64,000 nt of DNA from Limisphaera sp049537155 (GCF_049537155.1 NZ_JBMVQZ010000007.1:1-64000); one strand, 5' to 3'. Shown: positions 34,780 to 43,463, counted from the first letter of the stretch. Translations and numbers: made by a program. Notes: generated from the letters alone by a model not told the origin.

Positions 34780-35193
34780 CTAATCCTCCGACGGACACAG
34801 AACCACCGCGCTGACCTTGGTGCGATCACCGCCGCAGGAGACCACGAGGGTGCCAGTGTATCGTGCACAGGGCAAATCGTTGGACGGAGCATATTCTCTC
34901 AGGTACGCGACGCAGGGTTCGGTGGCCGTTTGGCAATGGAGGTATGCCCCGTTACCTCCGGACTTTGAAGTGCACACCCCATTGGGGAGGCATTCGCCCA
35001 CGTAACAGTAGCCGGGAGGCGCGATGATTGTCCAACGCCCACATGGCCCCACGGTGCTCTCATTCCAGGGACAATAAGCGCCCATGGTTAATACGGCCGC
35101 GGTAACAACGAACACCCAACAAAAGCCCGCCTTGTATTGACTTCGGTTTTCGGGGTGGGTCTGAACGGTCTGAGACCTGCAGGATCCGGTCAT
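34780..35193 (-). CDS. Secreted cysteine-rich protein (137 aa)
   Basis: ATG 35193 is preceded by AAAGGAG with seven-base spacing, which decides the start. After a polar head, residues 22-40 form a hydrophobic signal ('GFCWVFVVTAAVLTMGAY'). The exported part of about 97 residues carries ten cysteines (41, 51, 63, 68, 74, 87, 94, 109, 120, 133), enough for five disulfides. No family is recognised and the cysteine spacing differs from that of the 72-residue peptide at 0.5 kb. The next gene on the strand is the frameshifted anchored protein. An open frame of 120 codons upstream ends in an ATGA overlap with this start, but it looks non-coding. Confidence 0.6.
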   Translation of the reverse strand: MTGSCRSQTVQTHPENRSQYKAGFCWVFVVTAAVLTMGAYCPWNESTVGPCGRWTIIAPPGYCYVGECLPNGVCTSKSGGNGAYLHCQTATEPCVAYLREYAPSNDLPCARYTGTLVVSCGGDRTKVSAVVLCPSED

Positions 35194-36286
35194 GTGTGGG
35201 CTCCTTTCGTGAGGTTGATGGTCACCGAGCAGGACGACCCGAACGGAGGAAGGGAACACTCCTGCCAGCCTGCCTGCACGGTGGCCCAGCGGTGGCACGA
35301 TCCCGTTCGGATCCGATTCATCACGCTGTTCAGGGTTGTCGAGCAAACCTTGCTATCAAAAAAAGCTGTCAAGGGCCTTGCCACTGCGGGGGCCTGCGGG
35401 ATGACACGGCGATTTGATCTGCGGGGGCCGGCGAGGGCCAAAAGTGCCATGCGCTCCAAATTCAGGGAAAGCTGCCGGGGCAGACGCTTTTGTGACCGTT
35501 CCAGAATGTCGGTCAGATTGCCTTTGTGAGGTTCTCCAGAGATCTTCGGCACCGGGTTGCTGCGTCACAAACGCAACCGGAGTCCTGCCGGCCCATGCAT
35601 GGCATCGTCGTTGATGCGAGAGGCATTCAGCGCGCGTTCTGTTCCCCGCTGAGCCGCTCATGACACGGACCCGGGACCCGCGAGGCCAGGCTGGGATCAC
35701 ACCCCCGATCCAACAGGGAAGGTGGCGGCTGTTCACCCCCAGATGGAGCAGTCGGGTCCGTTGGCGTGGGGCCGTCCGATCTTGCGATACCGCCGTTGGA
35801 TGTGCGGGACCGGCCCGCTGAAAGCGATCAGGGCCACCCACGGGCCCTCGACCTCGGCCGCATGGCATCCGGGCTGCGCCCGCCCGGGCACTGTGCAGGA
35901 AGGGCTCCTTTTCCAGCAGTTCATCGTATCGGGGGCACTTGGTTTCTTCGATTCGTCGCACGCGCAGCAGTGGCTGGCATGCCCTCTCGGGGCTCGATGG
36001 GGTTTGGTTCATGCGCCGGCCATGGCAGAGGAGGCCGGGCAGGCTTGGTCCCATGTCGAACATTCCACTTCGCCCTGTCACTGCTCGCCTCGGATGAAAC
36101 TGCTGTGGGGGATGGGCGGGGGTACTGCCCAGGAGGAGCGGTGTTGCGGGGGAGGCCCCGATTGCTGGGATGTTCGACCCGAGCGGGAGGTTCGGTGATT
36201 TCGTGTGTGTCGCGCGTCGGGTCGAGATTGCGCTTTACAGGAGTGGGGGCGTGGGTAGGCTGGTGCGGCGAACAGGGACGACGTTT
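35194..36286. other. 1.1-kb gene-poor region
   Basis: No gene is supported. Overlapping frames run on both strands, for example minus 35190-35552 (120 codons) and minus 35356-36081. A TTGACA on the minus strand followed by a T7 run near 35356-35370 could be part of a promoter for the cysteine-rich gene, though no good -10 box follows at the usual distance. Confidence 0.4.
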
Positions 36287-36730
36287 ATGAACACAAGAAT
36301 GGCTTTGTTGGCGGCGTTGGCCTGTGCGGGCGCACTGTTGGGGAGCGGCTGTGCCGGGCCGGAGCAGAAACTGGGCCGGGGCCTGCGCAACACGGGCGAG
36401 CTGCTCCGCTGGGGGGAGATGCGCCGGACGGTGGAACAGACCGCCTTGTTCGATTCGCCCGACCAGGCGTACACGACCGGCCTGGTGCGCGGGTTCAACC
36501 GTTCGATGGCCCGTGTGGGGATCGGTTTGTACGAGATCGTGACCTCGCCGTTTCCGCCGTACGGGCCTGTGGCGACCACGTATCTGAATCCCGAACCGGT
36601 GTACCCGGACAATTACACGCCGGACATCCTGGCGGTGCCGGAGTTCGAATCGGCGACCGAGCTTGGGTTCAGCGGTGGCGACGTGGCGCCGATGTTCCCG
36701 AACAGTCGGTTCAAGATCTTCGACCGTTGA
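36287..36730 (+). CDS. Exosortase system-associated lipoprotein, TIGR04073 family
   Basis: A 147-residue lipoprotein: a hydrophobic signal ends in the lipobox Leu-Gly-Ser-Gly-Cys22. The mature part shows the family pattern 'KLGRGLRNTGELLRWGEMRR', then 'GLVRGFNRSMARVGIGLYEIVT' and a tyrosine/proline-rich end 'YGPVATTYLNPEPVY'. TIGR04073 proteins are found in genomes with exosortase/PEP-CTERM sorting, but their function is unknown. No exosortase or PEP-CTERM protein is seen in this window. A strong intrinsic terminator follows 28 bases after the stop. Confidence 0.86.
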   Translation: MNTRMALLAALACAGALLGSGCAGPEQKLGRGLRNTGELLRWGEMRRTVEQTALFDSPDQAYTTGLVRGFNRSMARVGIGLYEIVTSPFPPYGPVATTYLNPEPVYPDNYTPDILAVPEFESATELGFSGGDVAPMFPNSRFKIFDR

Positions 36731-36757
36731 AGGTTGCGGAGGTGTTTTTTGGACGGG

Positions 36758-36790
36758 GGCGCACCGGTGGGGTCTTCCGGTGCGCCTTTT
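36758..36790 (+). terminator. Intrinsic terminator between TIGR04073 and ispE
   Basis: A perfect 10-bp stem, GGCGCACCGG (36758-36767) with CCGGTGCGCC (36777-36786), a nine-base loop and TTTT. It ends only seven bases before the ispE ATG, so it either separates the two genes or attenuates ispE. Confidence 0.72.
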
Positions 36791-36797
36791 GGCTTCC

Positions 36798-37679
36798 ATG
36801 AGTCTGGTTCGAAAGTCCCCGGCCAAACTGAACCTCCTGCTCAACGTTCTGGGGCGGCGCCCGGACGGGTATCATGAGCTGGAGACGCTTCTGCACCCGC
36901 TGGCGGTTTACGACACGTTGCATTTCGAGCGACGGGCTTCGGGAATCGAGCTGAGCTGCACGGATCCCGCGTTGCCCGTGGACGGCCGTAATCTGGTGTG
37001 TCGGGCGGCGGAACGATTTTTTGCCGAGGCCGGGCTTCGGGCCGGGGTGCGGATCCACCTGGAGAAACGGATTCCGCAGGGGGCGGGCTTGGGTGGCGGC
37101 AGTGGCAACGCGGCAGTGACCCTGCGTGCGTTGAACGAGATGTTTGATCGGCCGCTGTCGGAGGAGACGTTGCATCGTCTGGCAGCCGGGCTGGGTGCGG
37201 ATGTGCCGTTTTTTCTCCTGGATCGCCCGGCGTTGGGGACGGGTCGGGGTGATTGTTTGGAACCGTTGGACTGGTTTCCGGCGTTGCGGGGATGCGCGTT
37301 TTTGGTGGTGCACCCCGGTTTTGGGATTTCGACGGCATGGGCCTATGGACAGCTGGCGCGGTTTCCGTCGCTGCTGCATGGCAGGGCGGGTCGGGCCCGG
37401 GAAGTGTTGCAGGCCTTGCAGGGAGCGGATCCGGGGCGTGCTGTGGCGGGGTTTTTCAACGCGTTCGAGGGGCCGGCGTTCGAAAAGTTTCCCGTGCTGG
37501 AATTGTACTGCAGGTATCTGTGCGAGCAGGGGGCGCTGGGGGCGCGCATGACGGGGAGTGGCTCGGCGGTGTTTGCGGTGGTGCGGGATGTGGCTGCGGG
37601 GGAGGCGATGTTGGAGGCGTTGCGCAGCCGGTTTGGCAGAAACGTTTGGACGGCGGTTGTGGGGGTGGCACCTTGTTGA
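36798..37679 (+). CDS. ispE: 4-diphosphocytidyl-2-C-methyl-D-erythritol kinase
   Basis: Phosphorylates CDP-methylerythritol in the MEP pathway. The GHMP-kinase fold is clear: Lys10/Asn12 in the substrate pocket ('PAKLNLLLNVLGRRPDGYHE'), the ATP loop 'PQGAGLGGGSGNAA' (93-106), catalytic Asp135 in 'GADVPFF', and the C-terminal 'ARMTGSGSAVFAV'. At 293 residues it has normal length. Upstream in-frame extension is unlike the family, so ATG 36798 is used. There is no Shine-Dalgarno in front of it: a terminator-like hairpin occupies that space. Confidence 0.96.
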   Translation: MSLVRKSPAKLNLLLNVLGRRPDGYHELETLLHPLAVYDTLHFERRASGIELSCTDPALPVDGRNLVCRAAERFFAEAGLRAGVRIHLEKRIPQGAGLGGGSGNAAVTLRALNEMFDRPLSEETLHRLAAGLGADVPFFLLDRPALGTGRGDCLEPLDWFPALRGCAFLVVHPGFGISTAWAYGQLARFPSLLHGRAGRAREVLQALQGADPGRAVAGFFNAFEGPAFEKFPVLELYCRYLCEQGALGARMTGSGSAVFAVVRDVAAGEAMLEALRSRFGRNVWTAVVGVAPC

Positions 37680-37902
37680 GTGCCGGGTCGAGGCCCTTGC
37701 CTGCGGGCGCCCGGTCCGGGTGGTGCAGGCGGGGCGTGGTGCACGGGGCGCGGTCGCCACAGTGCGTTGCGGAAGAGGCTCAAGTGCGACGTGGGATCGG
37801 CCGATGGAAACCGAGATGAGGGACCTTCCGCGGATCGGGCACCGGAGGATGGCGCGGTGCCGGGTTGGTGGGATCCCGCCGGACACGGATGAGTAGGTGC
37901 CG

Positions 37903-40500
37903 ATGAAGTTGCGTCATGGGGTGTGGATCGCGGGTTTGTGGTTGGGTGCGGTGGCAGCCGGTTTGGCCGGAGGCAGCGGCCTCAACGTGGCTGTGGTGGT
38001 CAATGCCGACAGCCCGGCCTCGCTCGCCCTGGGCAATGCCTATTGCGAGCTGCGCGGGGTGCCGGCCGATCAGGTCTTCCGGATTCACTGGAAAGGCGGG
38101 CCGGTGGAATGGTCGCGGGCTGATTTCGAGAGCCATCTGTTGGTTCCGTTTGCGCAGTGGCTGCAGGCCTCGGGCCGGACCTCGCAGGTGGATTACGTGG
38201 TCCTTTCGATGGACATCCCGTACCGGGTGGTGGAATCGCAGGGGACGGGCGAGCCGGTCCGGAACAGCACAACCTCGGTATTGTTTTACGGATGGCGGGC
38301 GGACGGGGAGCCGCCCGGGAGTCTGCCGCCGTCCTGCAGCCTGCCCGAGTCGGCCTCCCAGGATTACACGGCCAGCGAAATGCCGTTCCGGCAGGTGGCG
38401 ATGCGTTCAGCGTGGTCGAACTGGCTGGCCACGATGATCACGGCGTCCAATCTGGCGGAGGCGCGGGCGATTGTGGAACGGGGGGTTTTGTCGGACGAAA
38501 CCTGGCCGACGCAGGCGGTGTATCTGGTCAAGAGCAGCGACACGGCACGCAACGTCCGGCACTGGGCTTTTGACGATGCGATTCTCGAGCAGCGGGTGTT
38601 GGGCCGGATGACGATGATCCGGACCAACGCCGATTCCCCCGGGGGGTTGGGGTTGCAACTGGGCAGTCAGAGTGGCTTTTACGGGTTCACGCTCCCGCCG
38701 AATCTCTTTGTTCCGGGTGCCATGGCCGACAATCTGACGTCGTACGGCGGTTGGTTGTTCGAGGATGCATCCGGCATGACGCGGGTACCGGAGTTCCTGG
38801 CGGCCGGCGCCACGGCCAGCTACGGCACGGTGGTGGAGCCCTGCAACTGGACGGAGAAATTTCCCGCTCCCCGCAACTATTTCTATCAGGCACGCGGCTT
38901 CAACATCGCGGAGTGTTACTATCAGAGTGTCGCGGCGCCGTATCAGGGTGTGCTGGTGGGGGAACCGCTGGCCGCGCCGTTTGCGCGCCGGCCGCAGGGC
39001 TGGTGGGAAGAACCGCCGGACGGGGCGACCGTCGGCGGGTTGGCGGCGCTGCGATGGCATTTCGTGGCGGCGGCGGAGGATCGGCCGGTGGGACGGGTGG
39101 ACCTGTTCGTGGACGGCCGGTTTCGGCGGACGCTGTGGGAGCGCGGGCCCGGGGGTGGGAACCGCGTGGAACTGACGGTGCTGGGGCACCGGATCGAGTA
39201 CACGGTTCCGGACGGGGCGACGCTGGCGGAGGTGGCCCTGGGGCTGGCCGAGGAGATCAACCGTTCCGAACACACCAACGCGACCGGAGTGATTGCCGAG
39301 GCCGTCGGAGACCGGCTGTTGCTCCGGTCCGTGACACCGGGTCGGCCGGGCAGCCAGACACCGGTGTCGGTCGTGACCGGTGCGGGTGACGGAGCGGAAA
39401 AGACCATCTGGGCGAGGGTGGCGCAACCGGTTTTCGTGGATTCGAGCGCACGCGGGTATCGCGTGTTTCGGGTGCGCAACCTGGTGGGCCCGGGTCATGC
39501 GCTGGGTCTGTCGTTGAGGGTGACACGGGCCGGCGGGCCGGACGTGACCGTGACGGTCAACAATCCGGCAGAGACGAACACGGCGGGGCTGGTGGCGGCA
39601 CTGGTGCATGCGGTGAACCAGCATCCCGAGCTGCAGGGACCGGATGGCGTGGTGGCCGAGGACTACGACTCCGAGTGGGACGGCTCAGCGGCCGCATTTG
39701 CCCTTCGGACGCGCATGCCGGGATGGGCGGATGCGGCTGCCTGGAGTGCCTCCCTCACGGCGACCGGTGCGGTCACGGTGGAACCGGCTGGGACGCACAC
39801 GCTGGAAGAGAACCTTTCCGATTTGCAGCCGCGCAATCATGTGTATCTGGCCGCGGGGGTGACGAATCTGATGCTGGAATTCGCCTGGGACACCACGGCG
39901 GAGGCTGACGGCTGGCACGAATGTGTGGCGGTGGCTTACGAGGGAACACACGTGGCCACCCAGGGACATTTGCGTCGCTGGTTGCGGGTGGACAACTCCG
40001 GGCGGAAAGCCGACCTGATCCCGCTGGTGGCGGGACCCTTGACCAGACTGGAGACCACCCTGCGCTGGCGCGTGACGGTGGAATCGGGGCCGGCGGCCCG
40101 GGTGGAGTTGCGGAGCACGGGTGGGACGTGGGGGGCGCAGACGAATGTGACCTCGGCCGAGTTCACAGTGTCCGGCCCGGAACTCGGGGCGGGCCTGCAT
40201 CCTTTTGCGGCGCTGATCATCTGGCCCGACGGCACACGGTATCAGACCGAGGTGCACTGGGTGCGGTTGATTCCGGACGATGCGCCCGCGGGCCCGTTGC
40301 GGGTGGCGATCGAAGGTCCTCCCTGGCGGTTGCGCTGGCCGGCCGTGGTCGGCCGGACCTACGCAGTCTGGAGCACCGAGCGGCTGGACCTGCCGTTTCA
40401 GTTGCGGGGCTCGTGGCCGGCCACGAACTCACCGATGGAATGGCTGGAGCCGGACCCTGCTGCCGGCGCACGGTTCTACCGGGTGAGCGAGCAACCCTGA
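37903..40500 (+). CDS. TIGR03790-family protein with long C-terminal extension (865 aa)
   Basis: A signal peptide (residues 1-26) leads into the TIGR03790 domain (about 28-360): 'NVAVVVNADSPASLALGNAYCELRG' gives the start of the domain, followed by 'VDYVVLSMDIPYRV' and 'PCNWTEKFPAPRNYF'. The remaining 500 residues are beta-rich repeats and end in a short domain typical of secreted Verrucomicrobia proteins ('RTYAVWSTERLDLPF'). TIGR03790 proteins are of unknown function. GTG 37897 is an alternative start. The 220 bases before it hold nothing I recognise. Confidence 0.82.
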   Translation: MKLRHGVWIAGLWLGAVAAGLAGGSGLNVAVVVNADSPASLALGNAYCELRGVPADQVFRIHWKGGPVEWSRADFESHLLVPFAQWLQASGRTSQVDYVVLSMDIPYRVVESQGTGEPVRNSTTSVLFYGWRADGEPPGSLPPSCSLPESASQDYTASEMPFRQVAMRSAWSNWLATMITASNLAEARAIVERGVLSDETWPTQAVYLVKSSDTARNVRHWAFDDAILEQRVLGRMTMIRTNADSPGGLGLQLGSQSGFYGFTLPPNLFVPGAMADNLTSYGGWLFEDASGMTRVPEFLAAGATASYGTVVEPCNWTEKFPAPRNYFYQARGFNIAECYYQSVAAPYQGVLVGEPLAAPFARRPQGWWEEPPDGATVGGLAALRWHFVAAAEDRPVGRVDLFVDGRFRRTLWERGPGGGNRVELTVLGHRIEYTVPDGATLAEVALGLAEEINRSEHTNATGVIAEAVGDRLLLRSVTPGRPGSQTPVSVVTGAGDGAEKTIWARVAQPVFVDSSARGYRVFRVRNLVGPGHALGLSLRVTRAGGPDVTVTVNNPAETNTAGLVAALVHAVNQHPELQGPDGVVAEDYDSEWDGSAAAFALRTRMPGWADAAAWSASLTATGAVTVEPAGTHTLEENLSDLQPRNHVYLAAGVTNLMLEFAWDTTAEADGWHECVAVAYEGTHVATQGHLRRWLRVDNSGRKADLIPLVAGPLTRLETTLRWRVTVESGPAARVELRSTGGTWGAQTNVTSAEFTVSGPELGAGLHPFAALIIWPDGTRYQTEVHWVRLIPDDAPAGPLRVAIEGPPWRLRWPAVVGRTYAVWSTERLDLPFQLRGSWPATNSPMEWLEPDPAAGARFYRVSEQP

Positions 40501-40570
40501 GGGCGGCGGCGTGAGCGCGGCCGACCGGAGAAACGCCGGCGGCCGACCTCGCCCTGGAAGGGCCCGCGGA

Positions 40571-41548
40571 TCAGCGATGGGGACGTCCGGGTGCCGGAGG
40601 AAGAGCGGGGGCTGCAGAGGTGGCAGCGGCGGGTGCCGGCGGGCTTTTGAGTTTCTGCCACAGTTCGAGTTGCGCCTGGAGCCGTTGGGCCAGTGCCTGG
40701 AGCCGGGCCGTTTGTTCGGCCTGGAGTTGGCGCACTTCCCGGAGGATGGCCTGTTGAGCTGCGGTGTCACCCCGTTGTTCGGCTTCCTGAAACCGCTTTT
40801 GCAGATCGGCCTGCCGGGATTGGAACGATGCGGCGGTTCGACGGAATTCTTCGAGCGACGCCTCGCGCAATCGGGTGGCGCCCTCGTTCAAGCCGACCGA
40901 CTCCGGATCTCCCAGGGTCTGGCGCAGGTCGGCCAGCACCTCCTCCTGATCCGGAGCCGGCGTGGCGGCGACCGCCGGGGGTGGCTGACCCACTTCCGCA
41001 ATCGCCCGTGCGAGGTCGTAAGGCAGGGCGGGTTCCCAAGCGGGGTCCAGCCGCGACAGTACCCTTTGACCGCCGGGACCCTCGAGAATGACTCCGAGGA
41101 AGGCGGCGGCGCCCCGCTCCAGATGAAAGGGTTGGATGCCCGCCCGGGCGGCTGCGGCCTGGTCCTCGGGGGTGCGCACCTCGTGACGGACGAGGCGGAT
41201 CTGGGACGAGGCGGTGGACAGCCGGGCGATCCACTCCTCGACGCGCCGGGCGAATGCGCGGTCGCTTTCGGGGATGGCCGGGTCCTCGACTCCCATGTAG
41301 AAATGGAGGGTGACCGGCTCGCGCAAAGTATCCAGGACGGTGCGCACCGATGGCGGCAGAGGACCGGCTTGGGCGGCGCCGTTGCGGTGGGCGCGGGATG
41401 CGGTCTGCCACAGTCCGACTCCCACGACCATGCCCGCGAGGAAGACGATGCCCAACTGGAGGGCGCGCCCGGATCGGCTGGTGGGCACCGGTCGGGCGTT
41501 CGATGGGCTGCGCGGTGGCTCGGCAGAGTGTCCCGCCTGCGTTGTCAT
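40571..41548 (-). CDS. GldG/ABC-auxiliary-like membrane-anchored protein
   Basis: One helix at residues 30-49 anchors the protein. The first external part, 'LREPVTLHFYMGVEDPAIPESD' followed by a region about 90 residues long, resembles the N-terminal domain of GldG/ABC-type auxiliary (PF09822-like) proteins, in which a thioredoxin-like fold begins with exactly such a strand. The C-terminal 150 residues are a Gln/Glu/Arg-rich coiled coil and a Pro/Ala tail. The usual ABC permease and ATPase neighbours are absent. It is divergent from the GH20-like gene and convergent with the TIGR03790 gene. Confidence 0.6.
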   Translation of the reverse strand: MTTQAGHSAEPPRSPSNARPVPTSRSGRALQLGIVFLAGMVVGVGLWQTASRAHRNGAAQAGPLPPSVRTVLDTLREPVTLHFYMGVEDPAIPESDRAFARRVEEWIARLSTASSQIRLVRHEVRTPEDQAAAARAGIQPFHLERGAAAFLGVILEGPGGQRVLSRLDPAWEPALPYDLARAIAEVGQPPPAVAATPAPDQEEVLADLRQTLGDPESVGLNEGATRLREASLEEFRRTAASFQSRQADLQKRFQEAEQRGDTAAQQAILREVRQLQAEQTARLQALAQRLQAQLELWQKLKSPPAPAAATSAAPALPPAPGRPHR

Positions 41549-41674
41549 GAGGTCACTTTAGGGTGCGCGCCGAAGGGTTCAAGGGGTTTGATTGCGACCC
41601 GGGCCGCGGAGCGCACCGGAGGGGCACGGGCCATCGGACTTGCAGAGGTCCCGGCGGAGGTCGAGGATGGGCGC

Positions 41675-43393
41675 ATGCAGGTGTGGCGGAGTCTCGGATG
41701 GGTCCTGATGGTGACCGGGTGCATGGGCGCGGCGGCCGGTGCATGGGAGGATCGGTTCGTATGGGTGTTTGGGTGGGACCTGGAACGGGCGCAGGATTTG
41801 CCGGAGGTGGTGAAGGTGCTGCAAGAGGCCGGTCGAAACGGCTTCAACGGTGCGGTGGTATCGTTCGGGCTGGATACGCTCTGCCGCCGTTCTCCGGAGT
41901 TTTTTGAGCGACTGCGGGTGGTGCGCGAGGTTTGTGCCACGAATGGGTTGGACCTGATTCCGGCGGTGTTTTCGATCGGTTACGGTGGCGGTTTTCTGGC
42001 GCATGACCGGCATTTGGCGGAGGGGTTGCCGGTGAAGGATGCGCTCTTCCGGGTGGAGGGCGGTGTGGCGAGGTTCGTTGCGGAGGGGTCGGTGGCGCTG
42101 CGCAACGGGGGGTTCGAAGAGCATCGGGGCGACCGGTTCGAGCATTACGCCTTTCACGATCAGCCGGGCGAGGTGAGTTTCGCCGACACGAACGTGGTGC
42201 ACGGCGGGGGCGTCTCGATGCGGCTGGAGAATTTCCGGTCCAACCCGCACGGGCACGGCCGGGTGATGCAGGAGGTGCCGGTTCGGCCTTACCGCTGTTA
42301 CCGGGTCAGCCTTTGGGTGCGGACCGAGGGGTTGGATCCCGCGTCGGCCTTTCGTTGTCTGGTGTTGGCCGGCGACCGCGAACTGGCACCCCGCACCTTT
42401 TCGCTGCCGTCCACGGGCGGATGGCGGCGGGTCCATTTTCTCTTCAACAGTCTGGAGCACGATCGGGTCCGCTTGTACGCGGGGGTGTGGGGCGGGCGTT
42501 CGGGACGGGTCTGGCTCGATGACTGGGGTTTGGAGGAGGTGGGGCCGGTGAGCGTGTTGCGCCGGCCGGGCACGCCGGTCACGGTGTGTGGGGAGGCGGA
42601 CGATCGGGTCTATGAGGAGGGACGCGATTTTGCGCCGCTGGAAAATCCGGATTTCAATCCGTGGCGCGGGGACAGTACGGCTGCGGAGCTGAAGCGGTTG
42701 CCCGGCAGCCGGATCCGGGAGGGCGAACGTCTGCGGGTGAGCTGGTACCATCCGATGCTGATCCACGAGTCGCAGGTGACGGTTTGCATGGCGGAGCCGC
42801 GTTTGTACGAGATCGTGGATCACGAGGCACGGTTGCTGGCGGAGCATTTGCGGCCCCGGCGTGTGTTTTTGAACATGGACGAGGTCCGGATGGGCGGCAC
42901 GTGCGGGGCCTGCGCGGGGCGCGACATGGCGCGGTTGCTGGGGGAGTGCGTGCAGCGGCTGGTGGCGGCGCTGCGGCGCCATCTTCCGGAGGTGCAGGTC
43001 TACGTGTGGTCCGACATGTTCGACCCTCATCACAATGCCAGGTCGAACTACTACCTCGTGCAGGGTGACTTCACGGGTTCATGGCGGTACGTTCCGAGGG
43101 ATCTGGTGATGGCGGTCTGGGGAGGATCGCCACGGCCGGAGAGCCTGGCGTTTTTCGCGCGCGAAGGTTTTCCGGTGCTGGTGGCGTGTTATTACGACGC
43201 CGACGATTTGCGGGACGTGGCGGCCTGGCAGGCCGCGGCAGGCGGGCTGCCGGGGGTGCGCGGGTTCATGTACACGCCGTGGACCCGGAGATACGGGTTG
43301 CTGCCCGAGTTTGCGCGTCTGCTCGGCTTTCCGATCCGTTCCGCGGCGGCTGCGGGTCGGCCGGGGGAGGGCGGGCCCGGGCCGGCGCGCTGA
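41675..43393 (+). CDS. Secreted GH20-like glycoside hydrolase with a carbohydrate-binding domain
   Basis: A 572-residue protein with a signal peptide (1-23). Residues about 25-130 begin a TIM barrel ('GFNGAVVSFGLDTL'). Residues about 145-290 are a beta-sandwich of carbohydrate-binding type ('NGGFEEH' to 'RVWLDDWGL'). The barrel resumes with 'VFLNMDEVRMGG', whose adjacent Asp402-Glu403 is like the catalytic pair of GH20 hexosaminidases, and ends with 'GFMYTPW'. The barrel split by a sandwich domain is unusual. ATG 41675 is used because it starts the signal peptide. An anti-sigma-type gene follows after 70 bases. Exact activity is not known. Confidence 0.6.
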   Translation: MQVWRSLGWVLMVTGCMGAAAGAWEDRFVWVFGWDLERAQDLPEVVKVLQEAGRNGFNGAVVSFGLDTLCRRSPEFFERLRVVREVCATNGLDLIPAVFSIGYGGGFLAHDRHLAEGLPVKDALFRVEGGVARFVAEGSVALRNGGFEEHRGDRFEHYAFHDQPGEVSFADTNVVHGGGVSMRLENFRSNPHGHGRVMQEVPVRPYRCYRVSLWVRTEGLDPASAFRCLVLAGDRELAPRTFSLPSTGGWRRVHFLFNSLEHDRVRLYAGVWGGRSGRVWLDDWGLEEVGPVSVLRRPGTPVTVCGEADDRVYEEGRDFAPLENPDFNPWRGDSTAAELKRLPGSRIREGERLRVSWYHPMLIHESQVTVCMAEPRLYEIVDHEARLLAEHLRPRRVFLNMDEVRMGGTCGACAGRDMARLLGECVQRLVAALRRHLPEVQVYVWSDMFDPHHNARSNYYLVQGDFTGSWRYVPRDLVMAVWGGSPRPESLAFFAREGFPVLVACYYDADDLRDVAAWQAAAGGLPGVRGFMYTPWTRRYGLLPEFARLLGFPIRSAAAAGRPGEGGPGPAR

Positions 43394-43463
43394 CTTGTGA
43401 CGCCGGTGAATGGTTTTGTAACTTCCCCGGGTCCGGCGGATCCATTCCCGAGGGTGACGCGTC

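Noticed and set aside
40511..41674. Upstream part of the long frame that contains the GH20-like gene
   Set aside because: It lies antisense to the GldG-like gene and has no family features; a signal peptide begins at ATG 41675.
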